The translations under genes were made by a program, and so were the position numbers. Below are positions 42,968 through 52,661 of a stretch of 64,000 bases of DNA, piece by piece. The stretch spans positions 1,285,691-1,349,690 of the forward strand of contig NZ_JAIZZH010000001.1 in the NCBI RefSeq assembly GCF_020421205.1, given 5' to 3'. Origin of the DNA: Hymenobacter pini (GTDB lineage Bacteria > Bacteroidota > Bacteroidia > Cytophagales > Hymenobacteraceae). The first letter of the stretch is position 1, and the number at the start of each line of letters is the position of its first letter. The notes below the pieces were generated by a model that saw only the letters and a list, made by a program, of their open reading frames with translations, made no database searches and was not told the DNA's origin.

Positions 42968-45900
42968 TTACATATTCCGCCGGTACTGACCGCCTACTTC
43001 GAACAGGGCGTTGGTAATCTGGCCGAGGGAGCAGGACTTGACCGTTTCCATCAGTTCCTCGAAGAGGTTGCCGTTTTGCACGGCCACCTGCTGCAGGCGC
43101 TTCAGGGCGGCGTCGGCTGTGGAGTGGTTGCGGGCGTGCAGGCGCTGGAGCATGCTGATCTGGTACTGCTTTTCCTCCTCGGTGGCGCGGATAACCTCGG
43201 CGGGCTGCACCGTGGGCGAGCCTTTGGAGGAGAGGAAGGTGTTCACCCCGATGATGGGCAGCTCGCCGGTGTGCTTCTGCATCTCGTAGTAGAGGCTTTC
43301 CTCCTGGATTTTGCCACGCTGGTACATGGTTTCCATGGCGCCCAGCACGCCGCCGCGCTCGGTGATGCGGTCAAACTCCAGCATCACGGCTTCCTCCACC
43401 AGGTCGGTCATTTCCTCGATGATGAAGGAGCCCTGCAGCGGGTTTTCGTTTTTGGCCTCGCCCAGCTCCCGGTTGATGATGAGCTGAATGGCCATGGCCC
43501 GGCGCACCGATTCCTCGGTGGGCGTGGTAATGGCCTCGTCGTAGGCGTTGGTGTGCAGGGAGTTGCAGTTGTCGTAGATGGCGTACAGCGCCTGCAGGGT
43601 GGTGCGGATGTCGTTGAAGTCGATTTCCTGGGCGTGCAGGGAGCGGCCCGAGGTCTGGATGTGGTACTTCAGCATCTGCGAGCGGGCGTTGGCCCCGTAC
43701 TTCAGCTTCATGGCCTTGGCCCAGATGCGGCGCGCCACGCGGCCCATCACGGCGTACTCGGGGTCCATGCCGTTGGAGAAGAAGAAGGAGAGGTTGGGCG
43801 CGAAGTCGTTCACGTCCATGCCCCGGCTCACGTAATATTCTACGAAGGTGAAGCCGTTCGAGAGCGTGAGGGCCAGCTGGGTGATGGGGTTGGCCCCGGC
43901 TTCGGCAATGTGGTAGCCCGAAATCGACACGGAGTAGAAGTTCCGCACCTTGTTGGTGATGAAGTACTGCTGCACGTCGCCCATGAGGCGCAGTGAGAAT
44001 TCCGTGCTGAAGATGCAGGTGTTCTGGGCCTGGTCTTCCTTCAGGATGTCGGCCTGCACGGTGCCGCGCACCTGCGAGAGCGTGCGGGCCTTGATGGGCT
44101 GGTACACCTCGGCGGGCAGCACCTGGTCGCCGGTCACGCCGAGCAGCATGAGGCCCAGGCCGTCGTTGCCCTCGGGTAGCTGGCCCTGGTAGCGCGGGCG
44201 CTCCTGGCCCAGCTCCCGGTAGATGGCGTCGATTTTCTGGTTGACCTCGGCTTCCAAACCGTGCTCCTTGATGTACAGCTCGCACTGCTGGTCAATGGCC
44301 GCGTTCATGAAGAAGGCGGCCAGCTGGGCGGCGGGCCCGTTGATGGTCATCGACACCGAGGTGACCGGGTCGGCGAGGTTGAAGCCGGAGTAGAGCTTCT
44401 TGGCGTCGTCGAGGCAGCAGATGCTCACGCCGCTGTTGCCGATTTTGCCGTAGATGTCGGGGCGGTGGTCGGGGTCTTCGCCGTAGAGCGTCACGGAGTC
44501 AAACGCGGTGCTCAGGCGCTTGGCGGGCAGGCCGGCCGACACGTAGTGGAAGCGGCGGTTGGTGCGCTCCGGGCCGCCTTCGCCGGCGAACATGCGGGTG
44601 GGGTCTTCGCCCTCGCGCTTGAAGGGGAACACGCCGGCGGTGTAGGGAAACTCGCCGGGCACGTTTTCCTGCAGCATCCACTTCAGCAGGTCGCCCCAGG
44701 CTTCGTAGCGCGGGGTGGCCACCTTGGGCACTTGCAGGTGGGAGAGGGTTTCGGAGTGCGTCTTGATGCGGATTTCCTTGTCGCGCACCTTGAACACGAA
44801 CTCCGGGGCTTTGTAGGCGGCTACCTTTTGCGGCCAGGTTTCCAGGAGTTTCCAGTTTTGCCCGTCCAGCCGGAGCTTGATTTCCTCGAAGGTTTTCTCC
44901 AGGCCGGTTGCGAGCTGATCGGGCTGGAGTCCGTCGCGGCTGCTCCCCCCGGCTCCGTTTGCGGCGCCAAGGCTCCGGACGGCGTCAAGGCTTTGGCGGA
45001 GTCCGTAGAGCTGCTGAGCGGTTTCGGCTTGTTTATCGACCCACTGGTCATATTGGCGGATGGTTTCGGTGATTTCGGAGAGGTAACGCGTGCGGTGGGG
45101 CGGAATGATATACACCTTCTCGCTCTGCGCCTCCGTCGTCTCCAGGGTGGAGTGGAAGGGCGTACCGGTTTTCTGCTCGATGGTGCTGAGCACGGCCCGG
45201 TACAGGCGGTTCATGCCCGGGTCGTTGAACTGCGAGGCGATGGTGCCGTAGACGGGCAGCTCGTCCAGCGGCCGGTCCCAGAGCTGGTGGTTGCGCTGGT
45301 ACTGCTTGCGTACGTCGCGCAACGCGTCCTGGGCACCGCGCTTGTCGAATTTGTTGAGCGCAATGACGTCAGCGAAGTCGAGCATGTCGATTTTCTCCAG
45401 CTGGGTGGCCGCCCCGTACTCGGGCGTCATCACGTACAGGCTGGCGTCGGAGTGCTCGATGATTTCGGTGTCGCTCTGCCCGATGCCGGAGGTTTCGAGG
45501 ATGATCAGGTCGAAATCGGCGGCGCGCACCACGTCCACCGCGTCCTGCACGTAGCGGCTCAGGGCGAGGTTGCTCTGGCGGGTGGCCAGGCTGCGCATGT
45601 ACACGCGCGGGTTGTTGATGGCGTTCATCCGGATCCGGTCCCCGAGCAGGGCCCCGCCGGTCTTGCGCTTGGAGGGGTCGACCGAAATGATGGCAATGGT
45701 CTTGTCGGGGAAGTCGAGCAGGAAGCGGCGCACCAGCTCGTCCACGAGCGAGGATTTGCCCGCGCCGCCGGTGCCGGTGATGCCCAGGATGGGGGCGTGT
45801 TCGTTTTTCGTTTTTTGTTTTTCGTTGTTCGGGGTGGTGCCGGCTTCGGCCGTCTGCTGGCGGCCGCCCTCGAAAAACGAAAAACGATCAGCGAGCAACG

Positions 45901-46462
45901 AAGCCTTCACGCGCTCAAACTCCTCGGGGAAGTTTTCGGCGGCCGAGATGAGGCGGCCCAGGGAGCGGGCGTCTTTTTCCTTGACGTGGCCGGCTTCGCC
46001 GTTGAGGTTTTTGCCGGTGGGGAAGTCGGCCTTTTCGAGCAGGTCGTTGATCATGCCCTGCAGGCCCATGGCGCGGCCGTCGTCGGGGCTATAGATGCGG
46101 GTGATGCCGTAGCCCTGCAGCTCCTCGATTTCGGAGGGCAGGATGACGCCGCCGCCGCCGCCGAAGATTTTGATGTGACCCGCGCCGCGCTCCTGCAGCA
46201 GGTCGTGCATGTACTTGAAGAACTCGTTGTGGCCGCCCTGGTAGCTGGTAATGGCAATGGCCTGGGCGTCTTCCTGGATGGCGCAGTCCACGATTTCCTG
46301 CACCGAGCGGTTGTGGCCAAGGTGAATGACCTCGGCGCCGCTGCTCTGGATGATGCGGCGCATGATGTTGATGGCCGCGTCGTGGCCGTCGAACAGCGCC
46401 GCCGCCGTGACGATGCGGACGTGGTTCTGGGGTTTATAGGGCGCTACGGGAGCTGGGTGCAT
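42968..46462 (-). CDS. icmF: Fused isobutyryl-CoA mutase-type enzyme (IcmF-like)
   Basis: A 1164-residue adenosylcobalamin enzyme that carries its own chaperone. Order: B12-binding domain (about 1-150, with DGHDAA supplying the cobalt-ligand region and [16 protein letters not shown]), a MeaB/MeaI-like G-protein (P-loop GTGGAGKSS near residues 229-238), then the acyl-CoA mutase barrel ([24 protein letters not shown], and the C-terminal [18 protein letters not shown]). Fused mutases of this type interconvert isobutyryl- and n-butyryl-CoA and in some cases pivalyl-CoA; substrate cannot be fixed by eye. Two linkers look like inserted repeats: about residues 187-222 and 487-519. A TACTTTCG box lies 36 bases upstream. 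Confidence 0.9.
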   Translation of the reverse strand: MHPAPVAPYKPQNHVRIVTAAALFDGHDAAINIMRRIIQSSGAEVIHLGHNRSVQEIVDCAIQEDAQAIAITSYQGGHNEFFKYMHDLLQERGAGHIKIFGGGGGVILPSEIEELQGYGITRIYSPDDGRAMGLQGMINDLLEKADFPTGKNLNGEAGHVKEKDARSLGRLISAAENFPEEFERVKASLLADRFSFFEGGRQQTAEAGTTPNNEKQKTKNEHAPILGITGTGGAGKSSLVDELVRRFLLDFPDKTIAIISVDPSKRKTGGALLGDRIRMNAINNPRVYMRSLATRQSNLALSRYVQDAVDVVRAADFDLIILETSGIGQSDTEIIEHSDASLYVMTPEYGAATQLEKIDMLDFADVIALNKFDKRGAQDALRDVRKQYQRNHQLWDRPLDELPVYGTIASQFNDPGMNRLYRAVLSTIEQKTGTPFHSTLETTEAQSEKVYIIPPHRTRYLSEITETIRQYDQWVDKQAETAQQLYGLRQSLDAVRSLGAANGAGGSSRDGLQPDQLATGLEKTFEEIKLRLDGQNWKLLETWPQKVAAYKAPEFVFKVRDKEIRIKTHSETLSHLQVPKVATPRYEAWGDLLKWMLQENVPGEFPYTAGVFPFKREGEDPTRMFAGEGGPERTNRRFHYVSAGLPAKRLSTAFDSVTLYGEDPDHRPDIYGKIGNSGVSICCLDDAKKLYSGFNLADPVTSVSMTINGPAAQLAAFFMNAAIDQQCELYIKEHGLEAEVNQKIDAIYRELGQERPRYQGQLPEGNDGLGLMLLGVTGDQVLPAEVYQPIKARTLSQVRGTVQADILKEDQAQNTCIFSTEFSLRLMGDVQQYFITNKVRNFYSVSISGYHIAEAGANPITQLALTLSNGFTFVEYYVSRGMDVNDFAPNLSFFFSNGMDPEYAVMGRVARRIWAKAMKLKYGANARSQMLKYHIQTSGRSLHAQEIDFNDIRTTLQALYAIYDNCNSLHTNAYDEAITTPTEESVRRAMAIQLIINRELGEAKNENPLQGSFIIEEMTDLVEEAVMLEFDRITERGGVLGAMETMYQRGKIQEESLYYEMQKHTGELPIIGVNTFLSSKGSPTVQPAEVIRATEEEKQYQISMLQRLHARNHSTADAALKRLQQVAVQNGNLFEELMETVKSCSLGQITNALFEVGGQYRRNM

Positions 46463-46497
46463 GGTAGAGAGAACTACGTGGGTGGTTTTTCGGGTAG

Positions 46498-46505
46498 CGA
46501 AAGTA
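46498..46505 (-). promoter_or_regulatory. Candidate -7 box TACTTTCG upstream of icmF
   Basis: TACTTTCG on the minus strand, a near match to TAnnTTTG, 36 bases before the icmF start. Confidence 0.25.
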
Positions 46506-46510
46506 CGAAA

Positions 46511-46540
46511 AAAGCCCCGGCGAGGGAGGCGCGGGGCTTT
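46511..46540. terminator. Terminator-like hairpin in a divergent gap
   Basis: AAAGCCCCG (46511-46519) and CGGGGCTTT (46532-46540), nine-base stem, twelve-base loop, flanked by A- and T-runs. It lies upstream of both flanking genes, which point away from each other, so it has no obvious gene to terminate. Confidence 0.6.
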
Positions 46541-46620
46541 ATGTGGAAGTGCCCTATCTTTAATACTTGTCAGTGGCTTGCTGGCAACAATTCAAATGCT
46601 CCGGCCTGAATGATATCTAC

Positions 46621-46992
46621 ATGGACGATATAATTTCAAAAGGCCAACTGTTGGAGGCCTACCGTAACGGCCAACGCCACTTCGAGTCTATAGAACTGAA
46701 TACTGAAGATGATTTTAGTAATGTCGTGCTCAGCGGAGCTGTCTTTAGGCGCTGCTGGATGGAAGTGCTGTTCGTCGGTGCTGACTTATCCAGTTGTCAA
46801 TTTATTGAGTGTTGCTTGAAAACAGCAGACTTCAGATATGCTACCCTGACGAGAGCTGTTATAACTGGTTGCACTGTCGAAAGCACTCGTTTTAAGTACG
46901 CACTTGTCGACAGGTTTGTCTTCAGCAATAACTCATGCTATGGACAAGAAGCTGGGCAGGAAGATTTCGACACCTTTCATTTCTTTACTTGA
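46621..46992 (+). CDS. Pentapeptide-repeat protein
   Basis: A 123-residue soluble protein. From ATG 46621 a short helical start leads to pentapeptide-type repeats of the A(D/N)LxX kind: FSNVVLSGAVFRRCWMEVLFVGADLSSCQFIECCLKTADFRYATLTRAVITG. Such repeats form a right-handed quadrilateral beta-helix. Function of the family is varied and often unknown. Base composition is A+T-rich compared with icmF, matching the other unrecognised genes nearby, and array 2 begins 41 bases after its stop. An in-frame TTG start at 46567 is possible but adds little of protein character. Confidence 0.75.
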   Translation: MDDIISKGQLLEAYRNGQRHFESIELNTEDDFSNVVLSGAVFRRCWMEVLFVGADLSSCQFIECCLKTADFRYATLTRAVITGCTVESTRFKYALVDRFVFSNNSCYGQEAGQEDFDTFHFFT

Positions 46993-47033
46993 AACCCTAC
47001 TCGTTTTCCTAAATGTCATTAGCTGCTGCCGAG

Positions 47034-47285
47034 GCGGCAAGGGACGGTGGCGGGGTGGCAATGCCTCGTTACCCAGTGGCAACGCCCTGTGACGAGGTGG
47101 CAAGAGCTGCTGACTAGGTGACAACGGGCACTGACCGGGTGGCAAGAGCATCTGACCTAGTGGCAATGAACACTGGCGGGGTGACAAGAGCTGCTGACCT
47201 GGTGACATTGAGGGTTGACCTAGTGACAAGGCGTAGTGACTTACTCACAACAGTATCAGACCCGTTCACAATGGCTGCTGACCAG
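47034..47285. repeat. Degenerate 21-bp tandem repeat array (array 2)
   Basis: Twelve contiguous 21-bp units, the first at 47034-47054, then GTGGCAATGCCTCGTTACCC(A), GTGGCAACG..., GTGGCAAGAGCTGCTGACTA(G) and so on to 47285. Consensus approximately GTGRCAAGRGCTGCTGACCT. The consensus differs from array 1, but the unit length is identical. No spacers. Several reading frames stay open on both strands because 21 bp is seven codons; I do not regard them as genes. The array is followed after 15 bp by the palindrome at 47301. Confidence 0.8.
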
Positions 47286-47300
47286 CTGACAAGGGGCGTT

Positions 47301-47394
47301 CCGGTCCGGCGGCTGCAAGCCGTCGGGTTGGTGCGTTGTCGGGCGGGTGTCAGCTATCTTCAACCGGCCCGACGGGCTCCGCCCGCCGGACCGG
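47301..47394. repeat. Palindromic element adjoining array 2
   Basis: Outer arms CCGGTCCGGCGG (47301-47312) and CCGCCGGACCGG (47383-47394); inner arms CCGTCGGG (47320-47327) and CCCGACGG (47368-47375). Same position relative to array 2 as the element at 41315 has to array 1. No gene lies between 46993 and 47411 apart from this array and palindrome. Confidence 0.75.
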
Positions 47395-47411
47395 GGCCGT
47401 GCCGGCGTCAT

Positions 47412-48014
47412 CTACCGCAACTCCGAGAGGCGCAGCCGGAAGCCGGGCAGCACTGGCTCGCCGGCCAGCTCGTTATCGAAGCCCTGCACGATTTCGGGTT
47501 CGGAGTGGGTAGGGCGGTAGAGGTAGGCCGTTTCGGTTTCGGGGTTGAGCAGCCAAGCTAGCTGCACGCCGTTGCGGAGGTAGTCCAGCATTTTGGCTTG
47601 CAGGGTCCTTAATGAGTCGGTGGCCGATTTCAACTCCACCACGAATTCCGGGCACACGGGCGCAAACTTGTCCTGCTGGGCGGGCGTGAGGGCGTTCCAC
47701 TTGGCGGCCGAAACCCAGGACGCATCCGGCGACAATACGGAGCCATCGGGGAGGGTGAAGCCGGTATTGGAGTCGAATACTTCTCCCAAGTGCTCATGCT
47801 GAGCAAACCAGCTGTATAGTTGCCCGGTCAGGCGGGCGTTGCGTTTGCCGGAGCGGCTGCCGGTGGGTGACATAATCAAAATCTCGTGTTGGGCCGTCCG
47901 CTCGATGCGCAGGTCGGCGTTCAGCTGGCAGAAGTCGAAGAACTCGTCGTCCGACATATTGGCCAGCACCGGGCTGCGGAGCGTGATGACGTCTTCGGTG
48001 ATGGTGGGGCGCAT
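47412..48014 (-). CDS. Uma2 family (DUF820) endonuclease-like protein
   Basis: A 200-residue protein of the Uma2/DUF820 group, a PD-(D/E)XK nuclease-like fold. ATG 48014 was chosen (MRPTITEDVITL); the longer frame upstream is unlike the family. Family features: LRIERTAQHEILIMSPTGSRSGKRNARLTGQL, the acidic segment VLSPDASWVSAAKW, and CPEFVVELKSATDS, the core motif in which Asp/Glu and Lys would coordinate metal. Members are common and multicopy in cyanobacteria and Bacteroidota; their biological role is unsettled. Ends next to the palindrome after array 2. Confidence 0.88.
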   Translation of the reverse strand: MRPTITEDVITLRSPVLANMSDDEFFDFCQLNADLRIERTAQHEILIMSPTGSRSGKRNARLTGQLYSWFAQHEHLGEVFDSNTGFTLPDGSVLSPDASWVSAAKWNALTPAQQDKFAPVCPEFVVELKSATDSLRTLQAKMLDYLRNGVQLAWLLNPETETAYLYRPTHSEPEIVQGFDNELAGEPVLPGFRLRLSELR

Positions 48015-48055
48015 ACGGCTAAGCGGGTTGTCTTCCGGGAAGATACGCAAAACGG

Positions 48056-48925
48056 CTACCGCTTGTCCACTTCCTCCAGCACTGTGAAGTACAGGCTGGG
48101 CTGCAGGGCATTCACCGTCCAGATGGCCTGGCTGTTCTCCCGCTCCACCATGACCTGCTTTTTGTCGCGGCGCACCGGAATGGAGAAGTACTTGTCCCAA
48201 GGCTCCGTCCGCTCGCTTTGCAGCCACTGAATAGTAGCTACCACGGGCTGGGCTTCCAGCCGGATATCATAGTTGCTCACGTCCAGCGTAACCCAGCCCC
48301 GCTGCTTGTCGGTGGTTGTCAGCTGAATGTCCTGGGCCAGCAGGGCCCGGCCGGGGCGGCCGTTTTCCAGCGCGTACAGGTTCAGGCGGAAGCGCAGGTG
48401 CTCGTAGGTATTCGTGGCTAGGTACACGTGCAGGGCATCGAGGTAGGCGGGGCGCTTAGGTGTGAGCACCGTACCCAGTTCCCAGCCCCACTCATCGTCC
48501 ACGGTTTCCTTGCCCGAGGAGCCGGCCGTCCAGAGCACGTCGCCGGTGGGTTGGGTGCGGCCCAGTAGGCCGGTTTTTACCCGACGGCGCTGCACCACCA
48601 CGTCGGGCAGGGCTTGCTCCAGCGGCACCAGGGTAAACTCCCGCTGTCCGTTTAGGAGAGCCTGCGGCGACACAGCCGCCCGAAAAAAGCCCACGCTGGT
48701 GATAATCAGTGAATCGGTAGGGGCGGCCGGAAACCGCAGAATATAGCGGCCCTGCTCATCAGCCACCGTACCAATGTTGCGGCCAATGATGCCGAGGGTA
48801 GCAAAGGGTATCGGTTGGTTGGTGCGGGCGTTCCGCACCTGGCCTTCCAGGGTAAACGCCTGAGCGAATAATGAATACGATGATAGGCAGAGCAGCCAGC
48901 TCAACAATAGCCGACGAAGTAACAC
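48056..48925 (-). CDS. Exported carboxypeptidase-regulatory-like protein
   Basis: A 289-residue exported protein. Signal peptide MLLRRLLLSWLLCLSSYSLFAQ, then a carboxypeptidase-regulatory-like beta-sandwich (about 25-115; LEGQVRNARTNQPIPFATLGI, GTVADEQGRYILRFP) as found at the start of TonB-dependent receptors. The remaining ~170 residues are a beta-rich domain with LDALHVYLATNTYEHLRFRLNLY and WVTLDVSNYDIRLEAQP. There is no barrel, so it is a stand-alone accessory protein, perhaps anchored to a surface complex. Partner unknown. Confidence 0.82.
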   Translation of the reverse strand: MLLRRLLLSWLLCLSSYSLFAQAFTLEGQVRNARTNQPIPFATLGIIGRNIGTVADEQGRYILRFPAAPTDSLIITSVGFFRAAVSPQALLNGQREFTLVPLEQALPDVVVQRRRVKTGLLGRTQPTGDVLWTAGSSGKETVDDEWGWELGTVLTPKRPAYLDALHVYLATNTYEHLRFRLNLYALENGRPGRALLAQDIQLTTTDKQRGWVTLDVSNYDIRLEAQPVVATIQWLQSERTEPWDKYFSIPVRRDKKQVMVERENSQAIWTVNALQPSLYFTVLEEVDKR

Positions 48926-48989
48926 GGGCAGAACTACGGAAAGGAGGGATGGGGCCGCGAATTAACACGGTTTTTCGCCGGGAGTTGCC

Positions 48990-49343
48990 TTAGTGGGCGG
49001 CTTTCTTTTCCAAGGCTTGCTCCAATTCATCGGCCGCTTTTTCAATGTCGGCGTAGCCTTGCTGGGCGGCCCGCTCTTTGGCGGCCAACAGCCCGTCCCG
49101 GTGCACTAGCTGGAAGTCGCCGAACGGGAATTTGTACCGGCCCTTCGTGTCTTCGCCCTTGCTGGTATCCTCGCCCAAGTGCCACTTGGCGTACTCCTCT
49201 ATTTCATGCTTCTGTAAAAAGTGGTTTTCCTCGTCGGTGCCGGGGTTGTGCTCGTGCCAGTGGCCGGAGTCGTTCTTGATTTTACCTGCTTGGATTAGCT
49301 GTTTGGCGTAGGCAACCGCTTTGGAGTTTAGGTGAATGCTCAT
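48990..49343 (-). CDS. Conserved hypothetical protein
   Basis: A 117-residue soluble protein (ATG 49343) with the conserved pattern GHWHEHNPGTDEENHFLQKHEIEEYAKWHLGED, then DTKGRYKFPFGDFQLVHRDGLLAAKERAAQQGYADIEKAADELEQAL. The same composition pattern is widespread in bacteria as an uncharacterised small protein. No signal peptide or membrane helix. Divergent from lepA. Confidence 0.82.
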   Translation of the reverse strand: MSIHLNSKAVAYAKQLIQAGKIKNDSGHWHEHNPGTDEENHFLQKHEIEEYAKWHLGEDTSKGEDTKGRYKFPFGDFQLVHRDGLLAAKERAAQQGYADIEKAADELEQALEKKAAH

Positions 49344-49487
49344 AGGAAAGAGAGGGAAGTTGGGTAGAACGGAACGGGGTGGCGGCCCGGTGCCGTTTGT
49401 ACGGAACAGGTGCAACCCTGTTGTAGTCGAGCTTGCATGCTAAGAGGTCGATCAAGCGGGCTGCTAGCGTTTTTGGGGCCTTTTGCG

Positions 49488-49495
49488 TACCTTCG
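49488..49495 (+). promoter_or_regulatory. Candidate -7 box TACCTTCG upstream of lepA
   Basis: TACCTTCG, close to TAnnTTTG, ends 22 bases before the GTG start at 49518. It supports that start over longer in-frame options. Confidence 0.25.
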
Positions 49496-49517
49496 CCCTC
49501 GGAAAAAACCGCCTCTA

Positions 49518-51305
49518 GTGAAGAACATTCGCAATTTCTGCATCATCGCCCACATCGACCACGGCAAAAGTACCCTGGCCGACCGCCTGTTGGAATTCAC
49601 CAGCACTGTGGCTAAGCGCGACATGCAAGCCCAGCTGCTCGACAATATGGACCTGGAGCGGGAGCGGGGCATTACTATTAAGAGCCACGCCATCCAGATG
49701 CAGTATCAGTACAAGGGTGAGCAATACACGCTCAACCTGATTGATACGCCCGGCCACGTCGATTTCAGCTACGAAGTATCCCGCTCCATTGCCGCCTGCG
49801 AAGGCGCACTGCTGATTGTGGACTCCTCGCAAGGCATCGAAGCCCAGACGATTTCCAACCTCTACCTGGCCATTGGCTCCGACCTGACCATTATTCCGGT
49901 ACTCAACAAAATCGACCTGCCGCACTCCATGCCGGAGGAAGTATCGGACGAAATTGTGGACCTGATCGGCTGTGACCGGGACGAAATTATCCCGGCCTCG
50001 GGCAAATCGGGTATCGGCATCGAAGCTATTCTGAATGCCATCTGTGAGCGGATTCCTGCCCCCCAAGGCGACCCGGAAGCCCCGCTGCAGGCGCTTATCT
50101 TCGACTCCGTATTCAACTCCTATCGGGGCATTGAAGTACTGTTCCGCATCAAGAACGGCACCATGCGCAAGGGCGACAAGCTCCGCTTCATGGCGACCGG
50201 TAAAGAGTACGGTGCGGACGAAATCGGTATTCTCGGCCTCAACCAGGAGCCCCGCCTTGAAATTGGCGCCGGCAACGTAGGCTACCTGATTTCGGGTATC
50301 AAGGAGGCTCGGGAGGTAAAAGTAGGTGACACCATCACGCACGTAGCCCGCCCCACGGCCGAAGCCATTGTTGGTTTCGAAGACGTGAAGCCCATGGTAT
50401 TCGCCGGTATTTATCCGGTAGATACCACTGAGTATGAGGAGCTTCGCTCGTGTATGGAGAAGCTGCAGTTGAACGACGCCTCACTGGTGTGGGAGCCGGA
50501 AACTTCGGTGGCCCTGGGATTCGGTTTCCGCTGCGGCTTCCTGGGCATGCTGCACATGGAAATTGTGCAGGAGCGCCTGGAGCGGGAGTTCAACATGACG
50601 GTAATTACCACCGTGCCCTCGGTGCAGTTCCACGCTACCGGTACCAAAGATCAGCTGCTGACCATCAACGCCCCGAGCGAAATGCCCGAGCCGAACATGA
50701 TCAAGCACATCGAGGAGCCCTACATCAAAGCCCAGATTATCACGGCGGCCGACTATGTGGGACCCATCATCACCCTGTGCATGGAGAAGCGCGGCATCAT
50801 CAAAGGCCAGAGCTATCTGACCAGTGAGCGGGTGGAGCTGACGTTTGAGCTGCCGTTGTCAGAAATCGTGTTCGACTTCTTCGATAAGCTCAAAACCATT
50901 TCGCGCGGCTACGCCTCGCTGGACTACGAGCTGATTGGCTTCCGTGAGTCGGACATGGTGAAGCTGGACGTGATGCTGAACGGGGAGAAGGTCGATGCCC
51001 TGTCGGCCATTGTGCACCGCAGCAAGAGCTACGAGTGGGGCCGCCGCCTCTGCGAAAAGCTCCGGGAGCTGCTCCCGCGCCAGCAGTTCGAAATTGCCAT
51101 CCAAGCCTCCATCGGGCAGAAAATCATTGCCCGTGAAACGGTGAAGGCCCTGCGCAAAAACGTAATTGCCAAGTGCTACGGCGGCGACATCTCGCGGAAA
51201 CGCAAGCTGCTGGAAAAGCAGAAAGAAGGCAAGAAGCGGATGCGCCAGGTGGGCTCCGTGGAAATTCCGCAAGAGGCCTTTCTGGCCGTTCTTAAAATCG
51301 ACTAG
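49518..51305 (+). CDS. lepA: Elongation factor 4 (LepA)
   Basis: A 595-residue ribosomal GTPase that back-translocates or remodels stalled ribosomes. From GTG 49518 the protein begins [19 protein letters not shown], with the G1 P-loop [10 protein letters not shown]2/G3 motifs [11 protein letters not shown] and [11 protein letters not shown], and NKIDLP as G4. The EF4-specific C-terminal domain follows, ending [34 protein letters not shown], which is characteristic. Length is normal for LepA. Divergent from the conserved hypothetical gene; the terminator after it is clear. Confidence 0.96.
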   Translation: MKNIRNFCIIAHIDHGKSTLADRLLEFTSTVAKRDMQAQLLDNMDLERERGITIKSHAIQMQYQYKGEQYTLNLIDTPGHVDFSYEVSRSIAACEGALLIVDSSQGIEAQTISNLYLAIGSDLTIIPVLNKIDLPHSMPEEVSDEIVDLIGCDRDEIIPASGKSGIGIEAILNAICERIPAPQGDPEAPLQALIFDSVFNSYRGIEVLFRIKNGTMRKGDKLRFMATGKEYGADEIGILGLNQEPRLEIGAGNVGYLISGIKEAREVKVGDTITHVARPTAEAIVGFEDVKPMVFAGIYPVDTTEYEELRSCMEKLQLNDASLVWEPETSVALGFGFRCGFLGMLHMEIVQERLEREFNMTVITTVPSVQFHATGTKDQLLTINAPSEMPEPNMIKHIEEPYIKAQIITAADYVGPIITLCMEKRGIIKGQSYLTSERVELTFELPLSEIVFDFFDKLKTISRGYASLDYELIGFRESDMVKLDVMLNGEKVDALSAIVHRSKSYEWGRRLCEKLRELLPRQQFEIAIQASIGQKIIARETVKALRKNVIAKCYGGDISRKRKLLEKQKEGKKRMRQVGSVEIPQEAFLAVLKID

Positions 51306-51310
51306 TAGCG

Positions 51311-51341
51311 AAAACGCGGCTCCGGAAACGGGCCGCGTTTT
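51311..51341 (+). terminator. Intrinsic terminator after lepA
   Basis: AAAACGCGGC / GCCGCGTTTT stem with an 11-base loop, continuing into a T-run (51338-51343). Confidence 0.88.
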
Positions 51342-51423
51342 TTGTTTCCCTATACTCTTTACCTCATTTTCTCACCTCATACACTTCTTGACACGGCGTG
51401 TATTGATTAATCACTTCAAGAAC

Positions 51424-51603
51424 ATGTCCGACACCCTTCTCAAGAACTGCACGAGCCCGGAGCAACTGGAAAAAATCATCAAAGGCCAGGAGCGCAAGTT
51501 CCGGTGGCGCGACGACTGGCCCGCTATGGAAGCCGCTCTGCAGGCTGCCGGAACCGCCGCCATTGCCGCCCACGCCAACAGCCAAATCCCCGATCAGCAA
51601 TAA
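51424..51603 (+). CDS. Small hypothetical protein upstream of folD
   Basis: A 59-residue soluble protein (MSDTLLKNCTSPEQLEKII, then KGQERKFRWRDDWPAMEAALQAAGTAAIAAHAN). No family recognised. It ends 12 bases before folD on the same strand, so the two are very likely co-transcribed. A longer upstream frame overlaps the end of lepA and is rejected. Confidence 0.65.
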   Translation: MSDTLLKNCTSPEQLEKIIKGQERKFRWRDDWPAMEAALQAAGTAAIAAHANSQIPDQQ

Positions 51604-51615
51604 CCGCAACCCAGC

Positions 51616-52527
51616 ATGACAAACAACCCCGAAGCGACCACCTACCAACTCATCGACGGCAAACAGACTGCCGAGAACATCAAAGAGGAAATTGCCGCCG
51701 AGGTAGCCCAACGCAAAGCCGCCGGCCAGAAGGTGCCGCACCTGGCCGCCATCCTGGTGGGCCACGACGGCGGCTCCGAAACCTACGTGCGCAACAAGGT
51801 GCTGGCCTGCGAGCGGGTAGGGTTCGGCTCCACGCTGCTACGCTTCGAGGACGACATTACTGAGGCCGAGCTGCTGGCCCAGGTGGACCGGCTGAACAAC
51901 GACCCGGAAATCGACGGCTTCATTGTGCAGCTGCCCTTGCCCCGCCACATCGATACCAACAAGGTGATTGAGGCTGTGCGACCCGAGAAGGACGTGGACG
52001 GTTTCCATCCCATGAACATTGGCCGGATGGTGGCCGGCTTGCCCGCCTTACTACCCGCCACACCCTCCGGCATCGTGGAGCTGCTACGCCGCTACGAGCT
52101 GCCGACTGATGGCAAACACTGCGTAGTAATAGGTCGAAGTAACATTGTGGGTACGCCTGTTAGTATACTGCTAGCTAAGAACTTAGAGCCGGGTAACTGC
52201 ACGGTTACTTTATGCCACTCCCGCACCCAGAACCTCGCCGATATTACCCGTACTGCCGATATTCTGGTAGCTGCTCTGGGCCGCCCCGAGTTCGTAACGG
52301 CCGACATGGTGAAACCCGGAGCCGTGGTTATTGACGTGGGCACCACCCGCGTGGAGGACGCTGCGAAAAAGTCGGGTTGGGCTTTGAAGGGCGACGTGAA
52401 CTTTGGTGAAGTAGCTCCGCTGGCTTCCTATATCACGCCGGTGCCGGGCGGGGTCGGGCCCATGACCATTGCCATGCTGCTACTCAATACCTTACGCGCC
52501 GCCAAAGGGGAAGTGTACCCAAAGTAA
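51616..52527 (+). CDS. folD: Bifunctional methylenetetrahydrofolate dehydrogenase/cyclohydrolase
   Basis: A 303-residue one-carbon-pathway enzyme interconverting 5,10-methylene- and 10-formyl-tetrahydrofolate. Motifs: [12 protein letters not shown] with the catalytic Tyr57 and Lys61 (YxxxK), LPRHID, and the NADP-binding core [18 protein letters not shown], then [17 protein letters not shown]. Length is typical. It supplies formyl-THF for purine and initiator-tRNA formylation. The small gene upstream is probably in the same transcript. Confidence 0.95.
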   Translation: MTNNPEATTYQLIDGKQTAENIKEEIAAEVAQRKAAGQKVPHLAAILVGHDGGSETYVRNKVLACERVGFGSTLLRFEDDITEAELLAQVDRLNNDPEIDGFIVQLPLPRHIDTNKVIEAVRPEKDVDGFHPMNIGRMVAGLPALLPATPSGIVELLRRYELPTDGKHCVVIGRSNIVGTPVSILLAKNLEPGNCTVTLCHSRTQNLADITRTADILVAALGRPEFVTADMVKPGAVVIDVGTTRVEDAAKKSGWALKGDVNFGEVAPLASYITPVPGGVGPMTIAMLLLNTLRAAKGEVYPK

Positions 52528-52661
52528 ACTCAACCGTAGCGCCGTTACGGGACTAGCTGGCAGGAGTGGGGCTAACCCGTCTCAACCGGTGCTCAGCCTC
52601 GATAAATCCAACTAAAACCGCCTCAGGCTTTTAGTTTTCGGGGCTGTGTACTACTTTTAAA

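Noticed and set aside
44261..46609. Long open frame (782 codons) on the plus strand opposite icmF
   Set aside because: A shadow of the coding strand in G+C-rich DNA: low-complexity Gly/Val/His composition and no domain pattern.
46993..47411. Protein gene over array 2
   Set aside because: Heptad-like repeats appear in several frames and both strands only because the DNA repeats every 21 bp; no start, signal or family pattern supports translation.
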